Shown: piece after piece, positions 25,154 through 32,879 of the stretch | Layout of the letters: the number at the start of each line of letters is the position of its first letter | Position numbering within the stretch: the first letter of the stretch is position 1 | Program-made: the position numbers and the translations under genes | Assembly (NCBI GenBank): GCA_900769615.1 | Contig: CAAGHH010000010.1 | Coordinates: 1-55,747 of the forward strand | Length of the DNA stretch: 55,747 nt | From: Selenomonadales bacterium | GTDB taxonomy: Bacteria; Bacillota; Negativicutes; Selenomonadales; Selenomonadaceae | Reading direction: 5' to 3' | The notes under the pieces: model-generated | What the model was told of the DNA's origin: nothing | Database searches by the model: none | What the model saw: the letters and a program-made list of their open reading frames with translations, nothing else

Positions 25154-26844
25154 TATTTTTTTCCTCCCAGCACCATCTGATCCAAAGTTTTGCCGCCTGG
25201 AACCATTGGCAGCACATCTTCATCCTCAGGAACCCAGACATCAATTAAAGCTGCGCCTTTTTCCTGTATTATCTTTGGTAACAGGGTATCTAGTTCTTCT
25301 TTTTTGGTCAAGCGATAACCTTTTATGCCCATAGCTTCAGCCAATTTCACAAAGTCCGGATTGCCCTTTAATTCAGATTGCGAATAATGATGATTATAAA
25401 ATAAGCGCTGCCACTGACCAACCATGCCTAAAATACAATTGTGAATAATCACCACTTTAACTTCAATATCATTATCAGCTATAGTTGCAAATTCCTGACA
25501 ATTCATCATTATACTGCCATCACCGGTAAACAATATAACCTTGCTAGCAGGCTCACCAACCTTAGCTCCCATAGCTGCCGGCAAGCCATAGCCCATAGTA
25601 CCCTGACCACCTGATGTAAGAAAATGCCGTGGCTTATAGACATCAAAGAATTGCGCTGCCCACATCTGATGCTGACCTACATCAGTTACAGCAATGGTAT
25701 TTTCATCAGCCAATTTACTGATTTTTTTGATAAGTGCTCCCGGTTTGATTACATCACCATTTTCCTCATATGAAAATGGTTTATCCTTGCTCATAGCAAC
25801 AGTATGCTCGAGCCAAGCGGCATACTTATCCGATTTTATAGCAGCCTTGGCTAATTTTTTGCTAAATATCGGCAATGACCATCTAAGATCACCTAAAACT
25901 CGATAATCAGGTGCAACATTTTTGCCAACCTCAGCTTCGTCAAGTTCAAAATGAACTATTTTAGCTTTAGGAGCAAATCCTGATACCCTGCCCGTTACCC
26001 TGTCGCTAAAGCGCATGCCGACGCAAATAAGCAAATCACACTCCTGAATCGACATATTAGCTGCATAAGAACCATGCATGCCCGCAAATCCCAAAAAGCC
26101 TTTTTCATCAGCAGGAATTACACCTAACCCCAAAAGAGTAGACGTCACCGGTACCTTGAGGCTGCGAACTATTTTTCGCACCAGTTCACTGGTATTAGAA
26201 CTTACAATACCGCCACCAACAAAAAACAACGGTTTTTTCGCAGCTTGCAAAGCCTCAACTACAGCATCTATTTCAGTTTCATCACCAATATATTCACCTG
26301 AATATCCTCTAAGGTGAACATCTTCTGGATAATTATAGTCAAACTTTGTATCAAAAACATCTTTAGCAACATCTATTACTACCGGTCCCGGTCGTCCCGT
26401 ACGCGCAATGAAAAAAGCTTCTTTCAATACTCTTGGCAAATCTTCAACCTTTTTCACCAAGTAATTATGTTTGGTTATTGGCGTCGTAATACCAAAAATA
26501 TCAGCCTCTTGGAAAGAGTCTTTACCAATATATGGATTAGCTACCTGTCCTGTTATACACACCAGCGGCACCGAATCAGTATAAGCTGTTGCAATACCAG
26601 TAACCAGATTTGCTGCGCCCGGACCAGACGTAGCAAATACTACACCTGTTTTGCCAGTAGCTCTAGCATAACCATCAGCAGCATGTACTGCACCTTGTTC
26701 ATGTCTGGTAAGTACATGCGGAAAATTCATCGTATAAACCGCATCGTACAATGTCAGCACGGCTCCGCCCGGATAACCGAAAACCACATCTACGCCTTCT
26801 TTTTTCAGACTCTCTAAAACCGCCTTAGCTCCATTTATCAACAA
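25153..26844 (-). CDS. ilvB: Acetolactate synthase catalytic (large) subunit
   Basis: Thiamine-diphosphate enzyme joining pyruvate to pyruvate or 2-oxobutanoate in branched-chain amino acid synthesis. 563 residues with the TPP-activating Glu in LTRHEQGAVHAADGYAR, the central FAD-binding-type domain, and the TPP/Mg motif GDGSIMMNCQEFATI leading to IIHNCILGMVGQW. The start is TTG 26844, placed by GGGGGAGG 7 bases upstream. Its promoter is just upstream. Only ilvB and ilvN are here; ilvC and ilvD must be elsewhere. No T-box leader is present, unlike many Firmicute ilv operons. Confidence 0.95.
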   Translation of the reverse strand: MLINGAKAVLESLKKEGVDVVFGYPGGAVLTLYDAVYTMNFPHVLTRHEQGAVHAADGYARATGKTGVVFATSGPGAANLVTGIATAYTDSVPLVCITGQVANPYIGKDSFQEADIFGITTPITKHNYLVKKVEDLPRVLKEAFFIARTGRPGPVVIDVAKDVFDTKFDYNYPEDVHLRGYSGEYIGDETEIDAVVEALQAAKKPLFFVGGGIVSSNTSELVRKIVRSLKVPVTSTLLGLGVIPADEKGFLGFAGMHGSYAANMSIQECDLLICVGMRFSDRVTGRVSGFAPKAKIVHFELDEAEVGKNVAPDYRVLGDLRWSLPIFSKKLAKAAIKSDKYAAWLEHTVAMSKDKPFSYEENGDVIKPGALIKKISKLADENTIAVTDVGQHQMWAAQFFDVYKPRHFLTSGGQGTMGYGLPAAMGAKVGEPASKVILFTGDGSIMMNCQEFATIADNDIEVKVVIIHNCILGMVGQWQRLFYNHHYSQSELKGNPDFVKLAEAMGIKGYRLTKKEELDTLLPKIIQEKGAALIDVWVPEDEDVLPMVPGGKTLDQMVLGGKK

Positions 26845-26897
26845 TTGAAAGCCTCCCCCAGCATCTATGTTTACACAAATTCATTATATATCTTATT

Positions 26898-26926
26898 ATT
26901 ATACACAACTGTATACAAAGTTACAA
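26898..26926 (-). promoter_or_regulatory. Promoter of ilvBN
   Basis: On the minus strand TTGTAA (complement of 26921-26926) and a perfect TATAAT (complement of 26898-26903), spacer 17. An imperfect palindrome around TGTATAC spans the spacer and may be an operator. Confidence 0.65.
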
Positions 26927-26954
26927 CTTAAACCAATATTATTTTAACATTTTT

Positions 26955-27641
26955 TCATTGCCAGTGGTCACTTGCCATTACCAGTACATCTACTGAACTA
27001 GCACCAGCCTGATGCAATAATTTAGCACAGGCATACAATGTTGCCCCAGTTGTCATAATATCATCTAATAATAATACATGCTTTCCTGCGGGGGAAAAAT
27101 CACTATTTAGATTAAAGGCTTTTCGCAAATTAGCTTGTCGATCCTTTAGCGATAATGCATACATTGGTCTTGTCGCCCGTATACGGCTTAGACCAGCAAC
27201 TACCGGCACATTATTTTTTTCTAACCATTTTTGAAAAATTAAAGCTGTTTGATTAAAGCCGCGCTTTTTTTGTCTTTGCTCATGCAACGGTACCAAAACT
27301 GCTATATCATTTTCCTGTAAGAGCGCGAGAATGTCAGGATTTTTTTCAGCAGCTAATAAAATCTTTTGCAAATAAGGCAAATATATTCGCTTGCCTTGAT
27401 ATTTTAGTCCACGAATAAGATTTCTAGTTCCACCGCGATATAATGTCAGTGCCCATGCCCGGTTAATAACCGCCTGCATAGGCACTGATAAAGCCAGCTG
27501 CTCTGGCTGAAATATTTTATTAAAGCATTTTTCACACCAATCGCCCCGATTTTCTACATAAGCATCACAAATTGGGCAATGCGGTGGAAATATAAAATTA
27601 AGCAAGACTTCTTGTAAAGCACCGGCTAGCTTTTTAAGCAA
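26955..27641 (-). CDS. comF: ComF-family phosphoribosyltransferase-like protein
   Basis: 228-residue protein with an N-terminal zinc-finger-like cluster (CPICDAYVENRGDWCEKC) and a C-terminal PRTase fold containing KKRGFNQTALI and the PRPP loop VLLLDDIMTTGAT. ComFC-type proteins support DNA uptake in competent bacteria, though the biochemical role is unclear. The TTG start at 27641 follows AAAGGA and overlaps the end of the yqeB gene by 8 bases, so they form one unit. Confidence 0.88.
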   Translation of the reverse strand: MLKKLAGALQEVLLNFIFPPHCPICDAYVENRGDWCEKCFNKIFQPEQLALSVPMQAVINRAWALTLYRGGTRNLIRGLKYQGKRIYLPYLQKILLAAEKNPDILALLQENDIAVLVPLHEQRQKKRGFNQTALIFQKWLEKNNVPVVAGLSRIRATRPMYALSLKDRQANLRKAFNLNSDFSPAGKHVLLLDDIMTTGATLYACAKLLHQAGASSVDVLVMASDHWQ

Positions 27642-28476
27642 GGCTAAAAAATCCTTTCTTGGGGCGTTTGCTATCCCAAACCATAACCGCTTCTAAAACT
27701 GAACCAGCTATGCATCTAGCTTTATCCGAAATCGTAAAACATTCTTCTTGTCCCATAGTCGGATGAATATCGGCTATTTTTTGCCCTTTTTCTACCTTTG
27801 TATGACGATGCAAGGCTCCGCGCAAAACACCATCAATAGTTGCCTTCAATTCAATAATACGACCATCATCAGTATGAAGCTGCGCTATTGGTTCACCACG
27901 TTTAACCATCAAGGAAATACTGCGCAATATATCAATAGTTCCAGCTTCCGGCGCAAATAATAAATGTTCAATATTGCGATCAGCCCCTACTGTGCCATTG
28001 CGAATATCTTGCTCCCGTGCCGAAAAACCTTCATATATCAGTCTGCCCAAGTTATGTCCACGCATAGTTTCCACTACTACATCAACGTCACGCCCAGCAC
28101 AAAACCCCGGTCCTAGCGCTATAGTGTGTTCAGCCATATCGCGTTTAGTACCACAGTTATGCTGTGCTACAATAGCATCTACTAAAACTTGTGGCTTTAG
28201 TTTCTTGACACACTTAGCCGTCGGATCTTCTAACATGACCAGCTGACCCTGCTTTAATCGCTTTTTGGCATCTTCTAATGAATCTGCCTTATAACAGATT
28301 ATTCGTTCTACTGATGCTTCACCACGGTACATTGCATCCGAAAAAGCTACCCGTCGTCTAGTCGCATAAGGCAAAGCCTTTTCTAAAATCAATACTTTAA
28401 ATCCCGCCCGATAAAGTGCATGAACGACACCACTGCCGAGCTCACCACCACCACGCACAACAATCAAATGTTTCAT
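27634..28476 (-). CDS. yqeB: YqeB-family (EF2563) selenium-dependent molybdenum hydroxylase system protein
   Basis: 280-residue protein with an N-terminal nucleotide-binding-like motif VVRGGGELGSGVVHALYRAGF, central TVGADRNIEHLLFAPEAG, and a C-terminal biotinyl-like region (VKRGEPIAQL, IDGVLRGALH). Orthologs such as E. coli YqeB cluster with selenium-dependent molybdenum hydroxylases and their maturation genes. None of those partners (xdh, yqeC, selD, mocA) is in the window, so it is an isolated member next to comF. The promoter region is divergent from the candidate non-coding RNA at 28.6 kb. The family is clear; the job here is not. Confidence 0.85.
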   Translation of the reverse strand: MKHLIVVRGGGELGSGVVHALYRAGFKVLILEKALPYATRRRVAFSDAMYRGEASVERIICYKADSLEDAKKRLKQGQLVMLEDPTAKCVKKLKPQVLVDAIVAQHNCGTKRDMAEHTIALGPGFCAGRDVDVVVETMRGHNLGRLIYEGFSAREQDIRNGTVGADRNIEHLLFAPEAGTIDILRSISLMVKRGEPIAQLHTDDGRIIELKATIDGVLRGALHRHTKVEKGQKIADIHPTMGQEECFTISDKARCIAGSVLEAVMVWDSKRPKKGFFSLA

Positions 28477-28593
28477 TTGCTTCGCCCTTTCAATTTCGCT
28501 TTTGAGTTAATTATACCGCTAATTTTTTAGTTTTACTACCAGCAAACATCACAATTAACCTTTTATTTACCACAAAAATATTTGTCAAAAGTA

Positions 28594-28622
28594 TTGTAAT
28601 TATCTGAAAAATATGCTATTAT
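28594..28622 (+). promoter_or_regulatory. Promoter of the candidate non-coding RNA
   Basis: TTGTAA at 28594-28599 and TATTAT at 28617-28622, spacer 17. This predicts a start at the GG of 28629-28630. Confidence 0.6.
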
Positions 28623-28628
28623 AAACAT

Positions 28629-29010
28629 GGAAAGAGGAGATAGATAAGCATACCATCAGATTAGTAGTCCTGGAGGTCGAATTTTTGACAGGTGTTTGTC
28701 CTGCCGAAACAGGCTCTCTTCTCAAGCTTTCATATCTTGACATTGGGAAAGGATGTGAGGGGTTATTGATTAATTTTCTTCACGTGGTTTCTTTCCGTAC
28801 TGACTAGTAAGTGTATTGTTGTAGTAACGTAATATCCTTGGTAACATTTCGGTACATGATGATGGATCTTTTTTAGGTACGCCAGTTGTATTAGGATGTT
28901 AAGGAAGTTTTTTAGCACAGTGTCATCAGGAAAGAAAAGGGACAACTTATATCTATGGTTATCAACGTTTAAAGCCGCTTCGCAATTTTTGTGAAGCGGC
29001 TTTACTTTAT
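28629..29010 (+). ncRNA. Candidate structured non-coding RNA, about 375 nt, unknown family
   Basis: A 545-base gap between two minus-strand genes holds a plus-strand promoter and a plus-strand terminator but no convincing protein gene. Compatible nested helices can be drawn by hand: 28640-28648 with 28946-28956 (closing helix), 28788-28796 with 28929-28937 (nine perfect pairs), 28832-28838 with 28893-28899, and local hairpins at 28700-28713 (CCTG/CAGG) and 28722-28740 (TCAAG/CTTGA). It does not show signatures of RNase P, tmRNA, SRP RNA, T-box or common riboswitches. The only coding alternative seen is a 40-codon TTG-started frame at 28685-28807 after a GGAGG. ComF nearby recalls the raiA-motif RNA, often linked to comF genes, but length and orientation differ. 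Confidence 0.55.
28971..29010 (+). terminator. Strong terminator of the candidate non-coding RNA
   Basis: Perfect 11-bp stem AAAGCCGCTTC/GAAGCGGCTTT with an 11-base loop, followed by TTTACTTTATTTTTTT on the plus strand. The minus strand has only a short T-run, so the main direction is plus. Confidence 0.88.
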
Positions 29011-29022
29011 TTTTTTATTTAT

Positions 29023-29682
29023 TTAGCTGTCTTCGTACTCACGCACTCGCAAAGTCAAGTTTCGTTTAGCACAAATTTCCTTGCATTTAGCAATTTCAGC
29101 TGGTCCTTCAACTTTATCTACTATAGTAAGCACTACATTAGGTATATACTTTTTGCAATGCTCAGCAAAGGTAAGCATCCCCTCATACGACTTCAAACCA
29201 TATTTAGCTCGCGTAAGCTCTAAATATCGCTCAGCATTAGAGGCATTTAAACTTATAGATACCGTATCTAAAACGCCTTTAAAATCAGCGGCAATTTCAC
29301 GTCCATATTCAAGCTCACCTAAACCATTAGTATTTAACCTGGTTGGCAGCTCTGGATGCTTTTCTTTAACATAATGCAACAAATTTACCAAAAGGTCCAG
29401 CCGCATCGTTGGCTCACCGAAACCACAAAATACTACCTCTTTAATATATTCCCAAGGCACTGCATCTAAGGCCTGTTTAAAGTCAGTTTCACTTGGAATT
29501 GACTTTAGCCACAGTGAATGTTCCTCAGCCATTTTTTTCATATTGCGCAGACAAAAAGTACAAGCACAATTGCATTTATTAGTTACATTGACATATAGAT
29601 TACGCTTGCCCTCAGGCTGAATACGTAAACTATCAGCCAGTGGCATATACTTGCCACCAGCATGAGTTGCATATACTAACAT
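29023..29682 (-). CDS. Radical SAM protein, TatD-linked type
   Basis: 219-residue radical SAM enzyme. The 4Fe-4S cluster motif CNCACTFC (C-X3-C-X2-C) lies at about residue 38-45, followed by FCGFGEPTMRLDLL, which includes the SAM-contacting GEPT segment, and VSISLNASNAERY. Short proteins of this kind are usually encoded beside tatD (tatD-linked radical SAM family); no tatD is in this window. GGGAG precedes ATG 29682, one base before the end of the kinase gene. The substrate is unknown. Last gene of a four-gene operon. Confidence 0.85.
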   Translation of the reverse strand: MLVYATHAGGKYMPLADSLRIQPEGKRNLYVNVTNKCNCACTFCLRNMKKMAEEHSLWLKSIPSETDFKQALDAVPWEYIKEVVFCGFGEPTMRLDLLVNLLHYVKEKHPELPTRLNTNGLGELEYGREIAADFKGVLDTVSISLNASNAERYLELTRAKYGLKSYEGMLTFAEHCKKYIPNVVLTIVDKVEGPAEIAKCKEICAKRNLTLRVREYEDS

Positions 29683-30522
29683 TTATTTCAGCTCCCTAAG
29701 ATATTCTTCAAATGGCAAACCGTAATTCCACGGCAAGTCAAGCTCTACTGCATATTCAAGGCAACGGCTTATAAAGTCCGCTGCCTTTTTTACGCCTAAT
29801 TCCAAACTCTCACCATTTAATAAACTACCCGCTACAATAGCAGCAAAAGCATCACCAGAACCGGAACGATCCCCGCCAATTTTCTTAACCGTCAGGATAC
29901 TTATTTTACCTGATTCATAAATAAAATTGCGAATATTTTCTCCATCACTAAGTCCAGTTATAATTACCTGCTTGGGGCCGCGTGCTGCTAAAGCTTCGGC
30001 CATGACCTTAAGCTCAGCATCATTTACCTTGCCATCAATCGGATATGGTACATCAAGCAACTGACAGGCCTCGGTAAGATTCGGCGTAACCAAATCCGCA
30101 TATTGTAAAAGTCCACGCATGTCATCACACATTTCCTGCGTATATGAACTATACAATTTGCCATAATCTCCCATAACCGGATCTACCATAACCTTGGTAT
30201 CAGCTTTTTTAAAACGGCGAATAAAATCCAATACTATTTCAATTTGTTTGGCTGAACCTAAAAATCCCGTACAAATGCCATCAAAAACCAGCTTGTTTTT
30301 CTCCCAGCTGTCAATATAAGGCTTCATTCTATCGGTATAATCATCCAAAAAATGATCGGCAAAGCCCGTATGTACCGATAATATTGCCGTCGGCAACGGA
30401 CAAGCCTGAATTTTCATAGCTGAAAGCAATGGCAGCTCCACTGCAACCGAGCAACGCCCAAATCCTGTTATATCATTAACTAAAGCAACACGCTTTTGCT
30501 TTTGCGTCAAAGTGTTCCACAC
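29683..30522 (-). CDS. Pyridoxal/pyridoxamine kinase
   Basis: 279-residue ribokinase-fold kinase phosphorylating vitamin B6 vitamers to PLP precursors. Seen: VALVNDITGFGRCSVAVELP, DPVMGDYGKLYSSYTQEM, the nucleotide/anion-hole motif GGDRSGSGDAFAA. This matches the PdxY/PdxK-like kinases of Firmicutes. The longest frame starts at GTG 30522 directly after the queF stop with little ribosome site. A TTG at 30510, 9 bases after AAGGTG, is an equally good start. Third gene of the GGDEF-EAL/queF operon. Confidence 0.88.
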   Translation of the reverse strand: MWNTLTQKQKRVALVNDITGFGRCSVAVELPLLSAMKIQACPLPTAILSVHTGFADHFLDDYTDRMKPYIDSWEKNKLVFDGICTGFLGSAKQIEIVLDFIRRFKKADTKVMVDPVMGDYGKLYSSYTQEMCDDMRGLLQYADLVTPNLTEACQLLDVPYPIDGKVNDAELKVMAEALAARGPKQVIITGLSDGENIRNFIYESGKISILTVKKIGGDRSGSGDAFAAIVAGSLLNGESLELGVKKAADFISRCLEYAVELDLPWNYGLPFEEYLRELK

Positions 30523-30523
30523 C

Positions 30524-31018
30524 TTATCTGTTATCTACTTTATCCATTGCTACCATGTCATGTTCACTAAACCGATGCCAAGCCAGCTTTTCATATTTAG
30601 TACCTGGACGACCATAATTAGCATACGGGTCAATTGAAATGCCTCCACGTGGCAAAAACTTACCCCAAACCTCAATGTACTTAGGATCCATTAATTTAAT
30701 AAGATCCTTCATTATCACATTGACCACATCTTCATGAAAATCACCATGATTGCGAAAACTTACCAAGTAAAGTTTTAATGATTTGCTCTCTACCATTTTC
30801 TCAGCTGGAATGTAGCTAATGTAAATAGCCGCATAATCCGGCTGCCCAGTAATCGGACAAAGTGCGGTAAATTCAGGACAATTAAATTTTACCCAATAAT
30901 CATTATCCGGATGCCTATTCTGAAATGTTTCCAATATTTCCGGACAATAGTCATAGTGATAATGAACATTTTTTTTACCCAACAGGGTAATATTTTCTTG
31001 TTGTTTCTCTCTTGACAT
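30524..31018 (-). CDS. queF: NADPH-dependent 7-cyano-7-deazaguanine reductase (preQ1 synthase)
   Basis: Reduces preQ0 to preQ1 for queuosine modification of tRNA. The 164-residue unimodular form has the catalytic cysteine in TALCPITGQPDYA, the QueF motif ESKSLKLYLVSFRNHGDFHE, and GGISIDPYANYGRPG. ATG 31018 shares a base with the stop of the preceding gene (TGATG), with GGAG 8 bases upstream. The other queuosine genes (queC, queD, queE) are absent here. Confidence 0.95.
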   Translation of the reverse strand: MSREKQQENITLLGKKNVHYHYDYCPEILETFQNRHPDNDYWVKFNCPEFTALCPITGQPDYAAIYISYIPAEKMVESKSLKLYLVSFRNHGDFHEDVVNVIMKDLIKLMDPKYIEVWGKFLPRGGISIDPYANYGRPGTKYEKLAWHRFSEHDMVAMDKVDNR

Positions 31019-32718
31019 CAATTATTCTCCACATTTAAATATTTAGCTGCAAAAGTTTCCGGATTTTCCGGTTTGCCGAACAAATACCCTTGAATAGAAT
31101 CTGCATTACATTCTTTGGTCAGCAACTGATATTCCGGTTCGCCTTCAACGCCTTCTATACAACATTTTATACCAATACTATGGCACAATGCTACCACATA
31201 CTGAACTAATTTAAGATCAAAATCATTTTCTAAAATCTTTTTTACAAATTCCCGATCGATTTTTACTATATCACAAGAAAGATATTTTAGTGAAGCCAAT
31301 GATGAATAACCGGTACCAAAATCATCCATGGCTATAGCTATACCCTGTTTTCTAAACTCATCAAATTGCTTATTGATAAACCCCCAATCAGCCACAATCT
31401 TGCTTTCAGTAAGCTCTAATATAATAGCTTTAGCTGGCAAATCATGTCGTTGCAAACACTCCATGACGAACTGACGAAAAGATAAATCCCTTACCTGCTC
31501 ATAACTCATATTAATACTCATGCAAAAATCGGGAACAAACTGCCGCCATTTTTTACAAACCTTGACTGCTTCTTCAAAAATCCAGCGCCCTACGGGAACA
31601 ATAAGCTTCGTCTCCTCTAATATTGGAATAAATTCCATCGGTGCTACCATTTTTCCTTTAGGATTGCGCCATCTTAGCAAAGCTTCGGCACCAATAAGCC
31701 TTTGATCAGCAGCTGCCACCTGTGGCTGAAAGAACAGACTAAATCCCTGACAGCCATTTTCAACACTATCCCATAAGCTATCCCGCATTGCAATGGAACG
31801 CACCCAACGATTATACTGCTCTTTGCTAAAAATAACATTGCGATTCTTGCCATCGCGCTTAGCTAAATCCATAGCCGCCTCAGCATGTTTATGCAGTACC
31901 AGATAGTCCTTGCCACCAGCTGGATATAAAACCGTCCCACAAGATGCGGTACATAAATACTGATGACCATCAGCCTCCTGAGGTCTTGATAAAGCCTTTT
32001 GCACACTGGCAAAAAGCTCACCTACTTCCCTTTCAGCTGCTTGCGGATAAATGACAGCAAATTCATCACCATCAAGCTTAAATAACGTCAATGGTGCTGG
32101 CAAAATATTAGCTATTACCTGACTGGTGTTTTTTAAAACCAAGTCACCTACTACACGATTATAGGTTTCATTGATTATCTTAAAATTATCCAAGCCAAAG
32201 ATCATAACCGCACCACCATCCCCGGTTGCACGATATTGAGCCAAAGCCATTTTCACCGCATGTTCAAATTGGTACTTATTTAATAACCCTGTAACTTCAT
32301 CAGCCCGATTACGCTGCGCCATTCGGAACATAAAACCGGTGAATATATTCGGGTTGCCTTCCCGATCGGTACCTACTCGTCCCCGACAGCGAAGCCAGAC
32401 ATATTCACCTTTGCGATTTTTCACTCGGTACTCCATGCTATGCTCAAACACGGTACATTTCACGGTCACTGCTCGTAAAGCAGCTTTTACCTGTGCACGT
32501 TCCTCAGGATGGATTAATTCCTGCCAATATTCATTAAAATTAGTCATAATCTCACTTGGCAAAGCAAAATCATTTACCAGATTGGGTGAAACCACAATTA
32601 TATTTTCTTGCAAATCAGCAAAAAATATATAATTATCTGTGGTCTTTTTTAGCAAATCAAAGAAAAATTTAAAGCGTCGTAAAGCTGGGCTTAAGTTTAT
32701 ACGATTATCCTTTTTCAT
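31018..32718 (-). CDS. PAS-GGDEF-EAL protein, predicted c-di-GMP phosphodiesterase with degenerate cyclase domain
   Basis: 566-residue cytoplasmic signalling protein. A PAS domain occupies about 15-130 (EYRVKNRKGEYVWLRCRG). A GGDEF-type domain at about 138-300 carries DGDEF (216-220) instead of GGDEF, and has Gly in place of the first metal-binding Asp (FGLDNFK), so cyclase activity is doubtful. The EAL domain at about 310-560 keeps EALLRW (345-350), INMSYEQ, LELTES, DDFGTGYSSL, KIDREFV and EGVE, consistent with an active phosphodiesterase. The start at 32718 follows AGGA with proper spacing; an alternative ATG is at 32727. It leads an operon with queF, a B6 kinase and a radical SAM gene, an odd combination. 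Confidence 0.9.
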   Translation of the reverse strand: MKKDNRINLSPALRRFKFFFDLLKKTTDNYIFFADLQENIIVVSPNLVNDFALPSEIMTNFNEYWQELIHPEERAQVKAALRAVTVKCTVFEHSMEYRVKNRKGEYVWLRCRGRVGTDREGNPNIFTGFMFRMAQRNRADEVTGLLNKYQFEHAVKMALAQYRATGDGGAVMIFGLDNFKIINETYNRVVGDLVLKNTSQVIANILPAPLTLFKLDGDEFAVIYPQAAEREVGELFASVQKALSRPQEADGHQYLCTASCGTVLYPAGGKDYLVLHKHAEAAMDLAKRDGKNRNVIFSKEQYNRWVRSIAMRDSLWDSVENGCQGFSLFFQPQVAAADQRLIGAEALLRWRNPKGKMVAPMEFIPILEETKLIVPVGRWIFEEAVKVCKKWRQFVPDFCMSINMSYEQVRDLSFRQFVMECLQRHDLPAKAIILELTESKIVADWGFINKQFDEFRKQGIAIAMDDFGTGYSSLASLKYLSCDIVKIDREFVKKILENDFDLKLVQYVVALCHSIGIKCCIEGVEGEPEYQLLTKECNADSIQGYLFGKPENPETFAAKYLNVENN

Positions 32719-32769
32719 CGTTATCATCCTAATCGCCTAATTTTTTACTACATTGTTACACCCTCTAAT

Positions 32770-32797
32770 AATATACCTAAATAGTATTATTTAGCAA
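32770..32797 (-). promoter_or_regulatory. Possible promoter of the GGDEF-EAL operon
   Basis: On the minus strand TTGCTA (complement of 32792-32797) and TATATT (complement of 32770-32775), spacer 16. Confidence 0.4.
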
Positions 32798-32831
32798 GGA
32801 AAAATATAGGACTAAAGTCTTTCATAACAAC

Positions 32832-32867
32832 AAAAAAGATCCATCCTCAATAATGAGGACAGATCTT
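32832..32867 (-). terminator. Terminator of the fum-sdh cluster
   Basis: AAGATC...GTCCTCA/TGAGGAT...GATCTT stem followed by six T residues on the minus strand, 13 bases after sdhB. Confidence 0.9.
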
Positions 32868-32879
32868 AATATTAAAAAA

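Noticed and set aside
26314..26817. 167-codon plus-strand frame within ilvB
   Set aside because: Antisense to conserved ilvB sequence, with no ribosome site.
26845..26954. T-box or leader-peptide attenuator upstream of ilvBN
   Set aside because: The leader is only about 40-50 nt from the predicted start to the TTG. No T-box core or run of branched-chain codons.
28763..28945. 60-codon minus-strand frame inside the candidate RNA
   Set aside because: No ribosome site or family match, and opposite in direction to the promoter and terminator.
32728..32775. AGAGGGTGT...AAAAAATTAGG upstream of the GGDEF-EAL/queF operon, reminiscent of a preQ1 riboswitch
   Set aside because: The CCTCT-type pairing partner and ACCCTC core of preQ1-I are absent, so no pseudoknot can be drawn.
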